A program made the translations under genes and the position numbers. From positions 1,178,001-1,242,000 of the forward strand of contig NZ_CP030064.1 in the NCBI RefSeq assembly GCF_003990725.2: a stretch of DNA of 64,000 bases, written 5' to 3'. The stretch comes from Halorubrum sp. PV6 (GTDB lineage Archaea > Halobacteriota > Halobacteria > Halobacteriales > Haloferacaceae). Within the stretch, counting starts at the first letter, position 1. Every line of letters starts with the position of its first letter. The notes under the pieces were generated by a model that saw only the letters and a list, made by a program, of their open reading frames with translations, did no database searches and was not told the origin of the DNA. Shown here piece after piece: positions 18,019-26,670 of the stretch.

Positions 18019-18028
18019 GTTATAAAAC
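18019..18028. promoter_or_regulatory. Shared TATA element between fttA and the 18070 gene
   Basis: GTTATAAAAC reads as TTTTATAAC on the minus strand. It could serve the minus transcript (fttA) and the plus transcript (18070) in this 217-bp divergent region. On the plus strand it would give a leader of about 20 nt. Confidence 0.45.
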
Positions 18029-18069
18029 CCTTCGCAAAGGGCAAACCCCCTTGTCGTGAAAAGAAGCGT

Positions 18070-18582
18070 ATGCGAATCACGCCCGAGACGGTCCGACGGG
18101 AACGCGCGTGGGTCCGCGAGCGAGCCCCGGTCGTCGTCCCGATTCTCAACGAGACCCGCGAGCGGCTGGGTCGGCTCTTCGAAACCGACGTGGACTCCGT
18201 GGCCCCCGAGACGTATCGCAGAGAGGTGAACGCGGTGTTCGCCGACGGCGAGGTGGCGGTCAACGTCGCCGCCTGCGTGGCGCTGCTCCGCGACCTCGAC
18301 GTGGCGGGCGACTATCCGGGCTTCGTGGTCGACGAGGTCCTCGGCCGCGAGCTGGCGGCGACCGTCGCCGGCGGACGCCCGCTCTCGCTGCTCGCGCAGG
18401 CGACCTTCCACCTCGTCGACGTGCGGGTGAGCGGAGACGAGACGGCGGACGGGGCGGGGGCCGCCGGCGCGGACGACCTCGACGCCGCGCTCGCGGCGGG
18501 GTTCCAGACGCGGCTCCCCGGCTGGGACTGGCGAGAGGAAGCGAGCCCGTTCGCGGTGTCGCCGTCGGACGAGGACGCTTAA
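18070..18582 (+). CDS. Haloarchaeal protein of unknown function
   Basis: 170 residues, soluble, mostly helical by eye. It starts MRITPETVRRERAWVRERAP, and has a central part VFADGEVAVNVAACVALLRDLDV and a short C-terminal tail with acidic residues. No catalytic motif, metal site or membrane helix is seen, and I do not recognise the family. It is divergent from fttA and its stop overlaps the stop of the convergent SDR gene by 3-4 bases. Confidence 0.65.
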   Translation: MRITPETVRRERAWVRERAPVVVPILNETRERLGRLFETDVDSVAPETYRREVNAVFADGEVAVNVAACVALLRDLDVAGDYPGFVVDEVLGRELAATVAGGRPLSLLAQATFHLVDVRVSGDETADGAGAAGADDLDAALAAGFQTRLPGWDWREEASPFAVSPSDEDA

Positions 18583-19451
18583 CTCGTGAACTTCCGGACG
18601 AAGTCGTACCCCGCGTCGAGGACCGAGTCGGGGAGGAACCGCGCGAGGACGCCGACGCGAGCGACGGTGCCGGGCTGGACGCGCGCCGGCGGCTGGGTCG
18701 CGCTCGCGGCGTTGACGATGGCGTCGGCGACGACCTCCGGCTCCACCGCGCCGGGGCCGTCGCCGCCGACCAACTGCGTCTCCTCGAAGAGCGCGTAGAA
18801 CGCCTCGTAAGCGCCCGTTCGGTCGAGGGCGCCGTCGTCCGCGTCGCCGTCGGCGTCGTCGGCCTCCGACCCGCTTCCGGGCGCCTCTCGCTCCGCTCGC
18901 TTCGAGAAGTTGGTTCGCACGGGGCCGGGTTCGACGACGACCACGTCGACGCCGAACTCCGCGACCTCGTTGCGGAGGGCGTCCGACAGCGCCTCCATGG
19001 CGAACTTCGAGCCGCTGTAGACGCCGCCGCCGGGGAACGAGATTCGTCCGGCGACCGACGACACGTTGACGATCGTTCCCTCGCGCTCGCGGCGCATACC
19101 GGGCAACACGGCCTTGATGAGCCGATGCGGGCCGTACACGTTCACGTCGAACTGCTCGTGAACCTTCGCGGTCGGCACGTCCTCGACCGGCCCGAACTGC
19201 CCGTAGCCGGCGTTGTTGATCAGCGCGTCGATCGCCCCCTCCTCGTCGAGGATGCGGTCGACGACGCGGTCGATATCGGACTGGTCCGTCACGTCGAGCG
19301 TGGCCAGTTCACAGCCCGCGTCGCCGAGCGTCTCGATATCTGCGGGATTGCGCGCGGTCGCGTACACGGTCCACCCCTCGTCAAGGAACGCCCGCGCCGC
19401 GGCGCGTCCGATACCCGAGGAACAGCCGGTGATGAGTACCGTCTTCTGCAC
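18579..19451 (-). CDS. SDR family oxidoreductase
   Basis: 290 residues from the GTG at 19451 (reads MQKTVLITGCSSGIG); an ATG 9 codons earlier (19478) gives an extra MPPGGDRQR, judged less likely because the Rossmann strand normally starts at the N-terminus. The cofactor motif TGCSSGIG is at 8-15, the NAG motif is LINNAGYGQFG, and the catalytic Ser-Tyr-Lys set is VNVSS and YSGSKFAMEAL. It probably reduces or oxidises a carbonyl or alcohol with NAD(P)H. The substrate cannot be told. A disordered acidic stretch (GSGSEADDADGDADDGA) is inserted late, a halophilic addition. Confidence 0.85.
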   Translation of the reverse strand: MQKTVLITGCSSGIGRAAARAFLDEGWTVYATARNPADIETLGDAGCELATLDVTDQSDIDRVVDRILDEEGAIDALINNAGYGQFGPVEDVPTAKVHEQFDVNVYGPHRLIKAVLPGMRREREGTIVNVSSVAGRISFPGGGVYSGSKFAMEALSDALRNEVAEFGVDVVVVEPGPVRTNFSKRAEREAPGSGSEADDADGDADDGALDRTGAYEAFYALFEETQLVGGDGPGAVEPEVVADAIVNAASATQPPARVQPGTVARVGVLARFLPDSVLDAGYDFVRKFTS

Positions 19452-19588
19452 GCGTTGTCGGTCGCCCCCCGGCGGCATAACTCTCCCGACCGGCGACTGA
19501 CAGGGTTCGACAAGCGACCGCGTCGAGCGAAACGCAATCGACCGGGAACAAAAGCGCGCGTGGCGCGAAGACGCGCCGAGAGGGGGAG

Positions 19589-20398
19589 TTACTCGTCCGA
19601 CGCGTCTTCGTCTGCGTCGTCGGCGTCGTTCTCCTCGTTCTCCTCGTCGTCTTCGTCCTCGTCGTCCTCACTCGCGACCAGATCGCGTTCTTCGAGGATC
19701 GACGCCACCTCGTCGGTCGGGAGTTCGGTGTAGCCGTCCTCGGGCGTGATCGTGGCCACGCCGACACCGTCGGGCGTCAGCTCGCCGTCGTTCGGCTGGG
19801 CGAGGGTGTCGAGCGCCAGCCCGACCGCCTCGTCGGTGGAGAGGTTCTCTTCGTATTCCGCTTCGAGGTAGTCCCGGAGATCGTTCCGGTTCGAACCGAT
19901 CGAGAGCGCCTGCCACTCGTAGGGCGTGCCGGACGGGTCGGTCTCGAACAGGCGCGGCTCGCCGTCTTCGATGCCGCCGACGATCAGCGCGACGCCGAAG
20001 GGGCGCGCGCCGCCGACCTGCGTGTACTGCTGGATGTGGTCGGTGATGTTCTTCGTGAGCGTCTCGATGCCGATGGCCTCGCCGTAGCGGAGGCGGTTGA
20101 TCTGCGCCTGCCGGCGGGCGAAGTCGATGAGTTGGCGGGCGTCGGCGACGTGGCCCGCGCTCGCGACGCCGGCGTGGTCGTCGGCCTTGTGGAGTTTCTC
20201 GATGCTCTCCGGTTCCATCAGCGGGGACCGGGCGCGCTTGTCCGCCGCGAGGACGACGCCGTCCTCGGCGCGGATACCGATGCTCGCGGTCCCGCGTTTC
20301 ACCGCCTCCCTGGCGTACTCGACCTGGTAGAGCCTGCCGTCGGGAGAGAAGATAGTAATTCCTCGGTCGTACGCCTGCTGTTGGGATTGTCCCTGCAT
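19589..20398 (-). CDS. psmA: Proteasome subunit alpha
   Basis: 269 residues starting MQGQSQQQAYDRGITIFSPD, the standard archaeal alpha N-terminus; the ATG is at 20398. The longer open frame upstream is the coding region of rnp2 read out of frame. The family core includes GRLYQVEYAREAVKRGT and ADKRARSPL. The last 26 residues are almost purely acidic (DEDEDDEENEEN). Alpha rings form the gate of the 20S proteasome and do not carry the catalytic threonine. Four bases separate it from the rnp2 stop, giving the common archaeal order rnp3-rnp2-psmA with a methyltransferase inserted. Confidence 0.95.
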   Translation of the reverse strand: MQGQSQQQAYDRGITIFSPDGRLYQVEYAREAVKRGTASIGIRAEDGVVLAADKRARSPLMEPESIEKLHKADDHAGVASAGHVADARQLIDFARRQAQINRLRYGEAIGIETLTKNITDHIQQYTQVGGARPFGVALIVGGIEDGEPRLFETDPSGTPYEWQALSIGSNRNDLRDYLEAEYEENLSTDEAVGLALDTLAQPNDGELTPDGVGVATITPEDGYTELPTDEVASILEERDLVASEDDEDEDDEENEENDADDADEDASDE

Positions 20399-20402
20399 GA
20401 TA

Positions 20403-20882
20403 TCACTCGGTGTCGAACGCCGTCGCGCCGACGTACTCCGACTCGACCCACACGTCGTACGCGTCTTCGCGCACCACGGCGGACCGCTCGGTGTCCTCGA
20501 ACGCGACGTCTCGCTGTGTCGAAGGTGGGCCCGCGCGACCCATATATCTTTCCTCACAGGCACGTACCGTCCCCGAAATCCCCCGAACCCGGATTCCGAC
20601 GGGGTCGCCGTCGACCTCGCTCACGCACGCGATGGCCGCGCGCGCCTCGTCGACGTGACCGTGGCGGGCCCGAACGATCGCCTCCCCCTCGCCGTCGTCG
20701 TGTGCGAAGGAGAGCAGCGTCAGGTCGGCGTCCGCGCTGCTGGCGTCGCCGAGGAGGTTGCCGGCGGCGTACCACAGCGCGCGCTGGAACGCTCGCCGCC
20801 CGAGTTCGGCGTCGGGCCACGTCTCGATGCCGACGGCGAGGTAGCGCCACCGCGGTCGGAGGTGTTTGGGGAGGTGTTTCAT
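20403..20882 (-). CDS. rnp2: Ribonuclease P protein component 2 (Pop5-like)
   Basis: 159 residues from the ATG at 20882: MKHLPKHLRPRWRYLAVGIE, then FQRALWYAAGNLLGD and ADLTLLSFAHDDGEGEAIVRARHG, which is the Pop5 fold. Rnp2 pairs with Rnp3 and the RNase P RNA to trim the 5' leader from tRNA precursors. Its partner Rnp3 is the gene at 21521-22246. The stop is 4 bp before the psmA ATG, so the two are cotranscribed. The C-terminal acidic stretch is a halophilic extension. Confidence 0.9.
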   Translation of the reverse strand: MKHLPKHLRPRWRYLAVGIETWPDAELGRRAFQRALWYAAGNLLGDASSADADLTLLSFAHDDGEGEAIVRARHGHVDEARAAIACVSEVDGDPVGIRVRGISGTVRACEERYMGRAGPPSTQRDVAFEDTERSAVVREDAYDVWVESEYVGATAFDTE

Positions 20883-20889
20883 ACGAGGC

Positions 20890-21537
20890 TCACTGCGGGG
20901 TGGTGGTTCCGTGGCCGCCGTCACTCTCACCGAGTCGCTCGGCGACGATCACGGCCACCTGATCGTGGACGCGCTCGACGGCGGTGACCGCGAACCCCTC
21001 GGCCGTGATCGCCGCGACGAGCGTGCCAACGGTGGCCGGATCGTCGACCGCCGGGCTGTAGAACGGCGCGTCCGGGTCCGGCGTCTCGAAGAACGCCACG
21101 TCGCCGAGGACGATCCGGCGGGCCCCCGTAGCGGCCATCTCGCGGATCGCCGCTCGCTTCTCGTCGTCCGCGAGGTGGTGGAGCGCGAAGTTCGAGGTGA
21201 CGACGTCGACCCGCTGGTCCGCGTCGACCTCGGGGCTTCGGAACTCGCCGTACGCGAAGGAGACGTTCGAGAGCCCCCGCTCGTCGGCCTTGCGACGCCC
21301 CTCCGCCATCATGCCCTCGCTGATGTCGCGGGCGAGGACCCGTTCGGCGTCGGGCGCGAGCGCGAGCGCGATGGCGCCGGTGCCGGCGCCCAGATCGAGG
21401 ACCACGTCGTCGGGACGGGGGGCGGCGTGTTCGATCACCAGATCCGCGCAGGCGCGGTACTCCTCGCTCTTCGAGTCGTCGTACTCGGCGGCCTTCTCGG
21501 AGAAGCGAGCGGCGTGTTCGTCAACCGTCTTCTTCAT
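20890..21537 (-). CDS. SAM-dependent class I methyltransferase
   Basis: 215 residues. Motif I is VVLDLGAGTGAIALALAP and the post-I and later strands are LARDISEGMM and VVTSNFALHHLADDEKRAAI, typical of small-molecule or RNA methyltransferases of class I. The substrate cannot be read from sequence. It sits between rnp3 (it starts 17 bp inside rnp3) and rnp2 (7 bp gap), so it is part of the RNase P/proteasome operon. A link to tRNA processing is possible but only inferred from position. Confidence 0.82.
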   Translation of the reverse strand: MKKTVDEHAARFSEKAAEYDDSKSEEYRACADLVIEHAAPRPDDVVLDLGAGTGAIALALAPDAERVLARDISEGMMAEGRRKADERGLSNVSFAYGEFRSPEVDADQRVDVVTSNFALHHLADDEKRAAIREMAATGARRIVLGDVAFFETPDPDAPFYSPAVDDPATVGTLVAAITAEGFAVTAVERVHDQVAVIVAERLGESDGGHGTTTPQ

Positions 21538-22246
21538 ACCGTCCCAGTCTGACCCCTGGCTCTATGAAGGCCTCGGAGGCACGCTCCCGGTTTCGAGCCA
21601 CGACATCGCCCCATGCCCGCAGCCCCGACCTGACCCACTCCGCCTCGAACCCGACGGCCGTGGCGGCGGCGACGACCTCTCGCGGCGCGCGGAGGTCGAG
21701 GTGCGACCGCGGGTTCGCGCTGACCACGTACGGCGCGTCGTAGTAGGAGACGATCTCGCGGAGCTTCCGGAGGTCGCTCAGCGCGCGGACCCGCTTCCCG
21801 CCCGTCGCGCGGAGCAGCGGCCCGAAGTCGAACTCGACGTGGACGCCGTTCTCGCTGGCGGCCTTCGCGAGCACGTGGTTGAAATCCCCCGACCCGCCCA
21901 TCGGCCGAACTAACACGTCGATCCGGGGCTCCTCGACCGCGAAGCGGTTGAGCGCGTCGTCGCCGCCGACGAGACAGACCACGGTGCGACTCGGTCGGTA
22001 GTTGCCGACCGCGCCGGACGCGCTCGTGGCGCTGTCGACGTCTATCTCCACCGCGTCGACCACGTCGATTCCGTGTTCCTCGCTCAAGGCGGCGGCGTCG
22101 GCCGACGGCGTGCCGTCGTCGCGCGGCGGTTCGAGCGCGTCGCGCGTCCGGACGACGACCCCCTCGTAGCCGTACCGCGCCGCCGTGGCCGCGTGGCGGG
22201 CGGCGGTCGACTCGCCGTCGGGGTGTGCGTGGACGGCCTCGTACAT
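21521..22246 (-). CDS. rnp3: Ribonuclease P protein component 3 (RPP30-like)
   Basis: 241 residues from the ATG at 22246: MYEAVHAHPDGESTAARHA, then YGYEGVVVRTRDAL. The TIM-barrel-like RPP30 fold is seen in FNHVLAKAASENGVHVEFDFGPLL, LRKLREIVSYYDAPYVVSAN and SHLDLRAPREVVAAA. Rnp3 pairs with Rnp2 in archaeal RNase P. The frame stays open upstream of the ATG but lacks homology, so the shorter start is preferred. It begins the operon, 171 bp from the divergent DUF357 gene. Confidence 0.9.
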   Translation of the reverse strand: MYEAVHAHPDGESTAARHAATAARYGYEGVVVRTRDALEPPRDDGTPSADAAALSEEHGIDVVDAVEIDVDSATSASGAVGNYRPSRTVVCLVGGDDALNRFAVEEPRIDVLVRPMGGSGDFNHVLAKAASENGVHVEFDFGPLLRATGGKRVRALSDLRKLREIVSYYDAPYVVSANPRSHLDLRAPREVVAAATAVGFEAEWVRSGLRAWGDVVARNRERASEAFIEPGVRLGRYEEDG

Positions 22247-22417
22247 GACGCGTCGTTTCGACTCGGAGCGTATCGACGTTGCGCTTTGCGGCCGGGCGAG
22301 TCCGAACACGTCGTGACCCCACGCGAGACGCGTCGACCGCCCTCCGGTCGCGACGCCGCCCCCGGACCACCCGTCGCCGACCCGGTCGCTTTTGTCCGCC
22401 GGCCGGAACACCTGCGT

Positions 22418-22702
22418 ATGCCCGCCGAGTTAGCAGAGAAGACGGACCGCTACGAGCAGATGCTCGCCGACGCCCTGGCGGTCGCGGAGCCGCGCCCGCC
22501 CGCCGAGACGCCGCTCGGCGAGGCCGCCGCCGACATCGCCGAGATGGCGGAGTCGTACCTCGAAGACGGCCGTCACTTCCGCGCGGACGGCGACCCGGTC
22601 AACGCGCTCGCGTCGTACTCGTACGGCTACGGGTGGCTCGACGCCGGCGTCCGGCTGGGGCTGTTCGCCGTCCCCGACGACACGGAACTGTTCACGACCT
22701 GA
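22418..22702 (+). CDS. DUF357 family protein
   Basis: 94 residues from the ATG at 22418. The sequence is an all-helical bundle: LAEKTDRYEQMLADAL, AAADIAEMAESYLEDGRHF and DPVNALASYSYGYGWLDAGV. This is the conserved DUF357 pattern of archaea, whose function is not established; a tetratricopeptide-like helical hairpin has been suggested for such proteins. It is divergent from rnp3. No leader TATA is obvious, but the coding frame and motif are clear. Confidence 0.82.
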   Translation: MPAELAEKTDRYEQMLADALAVAEPRPPAETPLGEAAADIAEMAESYLEDGRHFRADGDPVNALASYSYGYGWLDAGVRLGLFAVPDDTELFTT

Positions 22703-22767
22703 GCCGGACTGCGGTCGACCGCTTATAAACCCCGCGCCGCCCCTCGTTGCTTCCGGCCACGGGCGCG

Positions 22768-22774
22768 TTTTATA
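22768..22774 (+). promoter_or_regulatory. TATA box of the DJ-1/PfpI gene
   Basis: TTTTATA lies 26-32 nt before the ATG at 22800, the standard leaderless spacing. Confidence 0.6.
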
Positions 22775-22799
22775 CCTCGCCCGTCAACGGAGTTCACAG

Positions 22800-23477
22800 A
22801 TGAGCACCGCGCTGTTCGTCGTGAGCGAGGAGGGGTACTGGGCCGAAGAGTGCATCGAGCCGCTGACGACCCTCGAAGCCGAGGGCGTCGACGTGACCGT
22901 CGCGACCCCGTCCGGATCGCCGCCGGTCGTCGACGAGCGGTCGCTCGACCCGGAGGCCGCGGGCGGCGAAGAGCGGGTCGCAGAGCTACGAGCGGTCGAC
23001 GAGGAACACCCGAAGCTCAACGACCCCGAACCGGTCGCGACGGTCGCGGCCGACGACTACGACGCCGTCGTGTTCCCCGGGGGCCACGGGACGGTCTGGG
23101 ACGTGAACCAGGACCGACACGCGCGCCAGCTCCTGCTCGACGCGGTCGCGGGCGAGGCGGGCGTCGCGCTCGTCGTCTGCCACGCGGTCGGCATCCTCGG
23201 GTTCACCCGCGAGGCCGACGGGACGCCGCTCGTCGAGGGGCGCTCGGTGACCGGCTTCCCGAACGCGTGGGAGGAGGACATCGTCGACGACCACGACGTG
23301 ATGCCGGACGGCAGAAAACTCCCGTACTGGGTCGAAGACGAGGTCGTCCTCGCCGGCGCCGACTGGGACGCCGAACTCGACGCCGACACGAGCGTCACGG
23401 TCGACGGCGACCTGATCACCGCACGCGGGCCGGGGTCGTCCGCGGCCGCGGCGGCGACGCTGCTCGACGAGCTGTAA
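22800..23477 (+). CDS. DJ-1/PfpI family protein (class I glutamine amidotransferase-like)
   Basis: 225 residues. The nucleophile elbow is ALVVCHAVGIL with Cys127 followed by His128, and the early acidic pair near WAEECIEP fits the DJ-1/PfpI catalytic geometry. The sequence also has the VVFPGGHGTVWD strand-loop. Family members act as glyoxalase III, chaperone or protease-like proteins; a methylglyoxal detoxification role would fit the nearby mgsA (14630) but is only a guess. Length is longer than PfpI (about 166) because of an N-terminal insertion (SGSPPVVDERSLDPEAAGGEE). It has its own promoter. Confidence 0.85.
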   Translation: MSTALFVVSEEGYWAEECIEPLTTLEAEGVDVTVATPSGSPPVVDERSLDPEAAGGEERVAELRAVDEEHPKLNDPEPVATVAADDYDAVVFPGGHGTVWDVNQDRHARQLLLDAVAGEAGVALVVCHAVGILGFTREADGTPLVEGRSVTGFPNAWEEDIVDDHDVMPDGRKLPYWVEDEVVLAGADWDAELDADTSVTVDGDLITARGPGSSAAAAATLLDEL

Positions 23478-23568
23478 GGTCGCGGCTCCCTGGAAGCGTC
23501 CGAAACGCCGCTTTGCCGTTTTCGCTTTTAAGTGCCGCAGCCGCCCGCTGAGTTCGGCCGCCGAGCGC

Positions 23569-24738
23569 TCACGCCGACAAGCCGAGCGTCTCGGCCAGCC
23601 GGTCGGCGATCCGACCGGCTACGGCGTCCTTCGAGCCGACGGCCTCCTCCGGGTCGGTCCCGTCGTCGCCGACGAGGAGGACGCGCGTCTCGTCGGCGCC
23701 CATCACGCTCGCGTCGTTGGCGACGACGAAATCGAGGCCGACCCGGTCGCGGATGCGCTCCGCCTCCGCGACCATCGCGGCCTCGTCGCCGGACGTTTCG
23801 GCTTTAAATCCGACGATCGGGAGGTCGGGATACGCCTCTCGAACCGAGTCGATTAACTTCGGCGTCGGTTCGAGATTCACCGACAGCGGCGACCCGGACC
23901 GGATCTTCTCGTCGACCGCGTCGGCGGTGAAATCGGCGATGGCCGCCGCCGAGATCAGCGCGTCCGCGGTGGCCGCGGTCCGGCGGCACGCGTCCATCAT
24001 CTCCGCGGCGGTCTCGATCCGTACCACGTCGGCGTAGGGCACTTTGGGGCCGTCTTGGACCAGCGTCACGCTCGCCCCCCGGACGTAGAGCGCGCGGGCG
24101 ACCGCCCGCCCGGTCTTTCCCGACGCTCGGTTGGTCAGGATGCGGATCGGGTCGATCCGCTCTTTCGTCGCGCCCGCGGTGACGACCACGTGGGTCCCCG
24201 CGAGCGACTGCGGCGTCGTCGCGCGGGCGAGCTGCGTGATGATGTCTTCTTCGGTGGCGATCTTCGCTTTCCCCTCCTCGATCCGAGGGTCCGCGAACCG
24301 GACGCCCCACGCTTCGAGCCGATCGAGCGCGTCGAGGACGCCGGGGTGGTCGTACATCGGCTCGTGCATCGCCGGCGCCATCACGACCGGCACGTCAGCG
24401 CCGAGCGCCGTCGTCGCGCAGGTCGTGACCGGGGTGTCGTCGACCGCGGCCGCGATCTTCCCGGCGGTGTTCGCGGTCGCGGGCGCGAGCAGGAGCACGT
24501 CGGCCCACCCGTCTCGGCCGCAGAGTTCGACGTGTTCGACGGCCCCGGTGATCTCGGTGACCACGGGCTCGTCGGTCGCGAAGTCGACGGCCCACGGGTG
24601 AATGATGTTCGTCGCCGCCGGGGACATGACGGCCCGCACGCTCGCGCCGTGACGGCGCAGTTCGTGCGCGAGTTCGACGACCTTCACCGCCGCGATGCTC
24701 CCCGAGACGCCGAGCGCGACGTTGACCCCCTGTAGCAT
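23569..24738 (-). CDS. coaBC: Coenzyme A biosynthesis bifunctional protein CoaBC
   Basis: 389 residues. The N-terminal half is the flavin-dependent decarboxylase (CoaC): GVNVALGVSGSIAAVKVVEL, and NIIHPWAVDFA with the catalytic histidine region. The usual PAMN motif appears as PAMHEPMYDHPGV. The C-terminal half is the phosphopantothenate-cysteine ligase (CoaB): VTAGATKERIDPIRILTN and RASGKTGRAVARAL. Together they make 4'-phosphopantetheine from phosphopantothenate and cysteine. The HE in place of N in PAMN is a departure from the bacterial pattern; whether it is normal for haloarchaea would need an alignment. Confidence 0.92.
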   Translation of the reverse strand: MLQGVNVALGVSGSIAAVKVVELAHELRRHGASVRAVMSPAATNIIHPWAVDFATDEPVVTEITGAVEHVELCGRDGWADVLLLAPATANTAGKIAAAVDDTPVTTCATTALGADVPVVMAPAMHEPMYDHPGVLDALDRLEAWGVRFADPRIEEGKAKIATEEDIITQLARATTPQSLAGTHVVVTAGATKERIDPIRILTNRASGKTGRAVARALYVRGASVTLVQDGPKVPYADVVRIETAAEMMDACRRTAATADALISAAAIADFTADAVDEKIRSGSPLSVNLEPTPKLIDSVREAYPDLPIVGFKAETSGDEAAMVAEAERIRDRVGLDFVVANDASVMGADETRVLLVGDDGTDPEEAVGSKDAVAGRIADRLAETLGLSA

Positions 24739-24868
24739 TATTGAGAGGGTTCCGGGCGCGTCGGCTTATAAGATGTCGTTGTCCGACGTTCGCTTGCTGA
24801 AAAAACCGCGTCGACGCATCGAACCGGTGCGGTGGGGGTCGGCCGGCACTCCGGTGCGGTTCCGCCGA

Positions 24869-25375
24869 CTACTCCGCGATCTCGACGGTGATCTCGTCGC
24901 GCTCGACCGCCAACCGGAACGTCGGCACGGTCCGGTAGACGACCTCGACGACGTTCTTCCGTTCGAGGCTCCGGAGCGCGCGCCGCACCGCGTCGACCTC
25001 GGGGTCCAGATCGGACGCCTCGCGGACCGCGTTGAGCACGGCGACGACCGACTGCGAGCGCTCGTCGGGTCCCGCGACGACCGCGAACACCTGCGCCTCC
25101 AGTTCGGGGACGCGGATGGTCTCCGGCGCCCCGCCCTTCGCGACCGCGTCGGCCTCGATTCCCGGTTCGACATCGACGAGGTCGTTCGCCTCCGCGGTCG
25201 ACCGGATCAGGCTGTCGTCGTCGCGGTAGTAGTACTCTTTTAAATGCCCTTCGAGGTACTGGTGGACTTCGCTGCCGCTTTCGAGCCCCCACGCGTCCTG
25301 GAGCTCGCCGTTCTTCGTCGGCTGGAGGCGGACGATGTCGGCGAGGCGGCTCCGCTCTTCGTCGGTCAGGCTCAT
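24869..25375 (-). CDS. DUF5797-like haloarchaeal protein (winged-helix type)
   Basis: 168 residues from the ATG at 25375, which overlaps the gatA stop by 4 bp (ATGA). The sequence is MSLTDEERSRLADIVRLQPT and LQDAWGLESGSEVHQYLEGHL, then a second helical block ALRSLERKNVVEVVYRTVPT; the layout suggests a DNA-binding wing. I recall the family name DUF5797, not with certainty. It is the last gene of gatC-gatA-DUF5797, so it is cotranscribed with the tRNA-dependent amidotransferase; a regulatory role is conjecture. Confidence 0.68.
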   Translation of the reverse strand: MSLTDEERSRLADIVRLQPTKNGELQDAWGLESGSEVHQYLEGHLKEYYYRDDDSLIRSTAEANDLVDVEPGIEADAVAKGGAPETIRVPELEAQVFAVVAGPDERSQSVVAVLNAVREASDLDPEVDAVRRALRSLERKNVVEVVYRTVPTFRLAVERDEITVEIAE

Positions 25376-26670
25376 CTGTCCTCGACCGCGCTCGCCGCGC
25401 GGATCACCGTCTCCTCGCCGAACTTCGGCCCGACGAGCTGGAGCCCCACGGGGAGCCCGTCCGCCTCGCCGGCCGGCACCGAAATCGCCGGGAGGTTCGC
25501 GAGGTTCACCGGCGTCGTGTTCGCGTCCGCGAGGTACATCCGGAGCGGGTCGTCGAGGCTCTCGCCGAGTTCGAAGGGCACGACCGGCATCGTCGGCGAG
25601 GCGATCACGTCGACGTCGGCGAACGCCTCCTCGAAGTCGTCTCTGACCCACGCGCGGGCGTCCTGGGCCTTCTGGTAGTACTTGTCGTGGTAGCCCGCCG
25701 AGAGCGCGTACGTCCCCAGGAGGATCCGGCGTTTGACCTCCGCGCCGAACCCCTCGTCGCGGCTCTCGGCGAACGACTCGTTCCAGTTCCCGTCGGACTC
25801 GGCGCGGTTCCCGTACCGCACGCCGTCGAAGCGCGCGAGGTTCGAGGACGCCTCGGCCATCGCGATGACGTAGTAGGCCTGAACCGCGTGCTCGACAGAG
25901 GGCAGCGAGATGTCGGTCGTCTCCGCGCCCTGCGCTTCGAGCGCGTCGATCGCCGCCTCGACCGTCTCGACGACGCGCTCGTCGGCCCCCTCGAACAGCT
26001 CGGTGGGGACGCCGACCGTGAGCCCGTCGACGTCGCCGTCGGCGGCCGCCGCGTAGTTCGCGTCGGGGTCGGCCCCGTCGACCTCGGCGAGGTCGCGGGT
26101 GGTCCCGTCGTGCGGGTCCGGGCCGGCGATCGCGTCGAGCGCGGCCGCGGCCTCCTCGACGGTGCCGGCGATCGGGCCGATCTGCTCTAAGGAGTTCGCG
26201 TACGCGACGAGTCCGTACCGGGAGACGAGCCCGTAGGTCGGCTTGATGCCGACGACGCCGCAGAAGGCCGCCGGGCAGCGAACCGAGCCGCCGGTGTCGG
26301 AGCCGAGCGCGATGTCGGCCTCGCCCGCGGCGACCGCCGCCGCCGATCCGCCGGAGGAGCCGCCGGGGACGCGGTCCGGGTCGGCCGGGTTCCGCGTGGC
26401 GCCGAACGCCGAGGTCTCGGTCGTCGTTCCCATCCCGAACTCGTCCATGTTCGTCTTGCCGACCACCGTCGCGCCCGCGTCGGTCAGTCGGTCGACGACC
26501 GTCGCGGAGTACGGCGGGACGTAGTCGGCGAGCATCTCGGAGCCGCAGGTCGTCCTGATACCCTCGGTGGAGATGTTGTCTTTGACGGCGACTGTCTTCC
26601 CGGCGAGCGGGCCGTCGTCTGCGCCGTCGATCGTCGCCTCCGTGATGAAGGCGTTGTAGTCGGCCGCCAT
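25372..26670 (-). CDS. gatA: Aspartyl/glutamyl-tRNA amidotransferase subunit A
   Basis: 432 residues. The amidase signature gives the Ser-Ser-Lys triad: K30 (AVKDNISTEG), S105 (GGSSGGSAAA) and nucleophile S129 (SDTGGSVRCPAA). GatA makes ammonia from glutamine for converting Asp-tRNA(Asn) or Glu-tRNA(Gln). GatC is immediately upstream (1-bp overlap, TAATG). The partner GatB is not in this window. Length is a little short of bacterial GatA (about 485), normal for haloarchaea. Confidence 0.95.
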   Translation of the reverse strand: MAADYNAFITEATIDGADDGPLAGKTVAVKDNISTEGIRTTCGSEMLADYVPPYSATVVDRLTDAGATVVGKTNMDEFGMGTTTETSAFGATRNPADPDRVPGGSSGGSAAAVAAGEADIALGSDTGGSVRCPAAFCGVVGIKPTYGLVSRYGLVAYANSLEQIGPIAGTVEEAAAALDAIAGPDPHDGTTRDLAEVDGADPDANYAAAADGDVDGLTVGVPTELFEGADERVVETVEAAIDALEAQGAETTDISLPSVEHAVQAYYVIAMAEASSNLARFDGVRYGNRAESDGNWNESFAESRDEGFGAEVKRRILLGTYALSAGYHDKYYQKAQDARAWVRDDFEEAFADVDVIASPTMPVVPFELGESLDDPLRMYLADANTTPVNLANLPAISVPAGEADGLPVGLQLVGPKFGEETVIRAASAVEDR

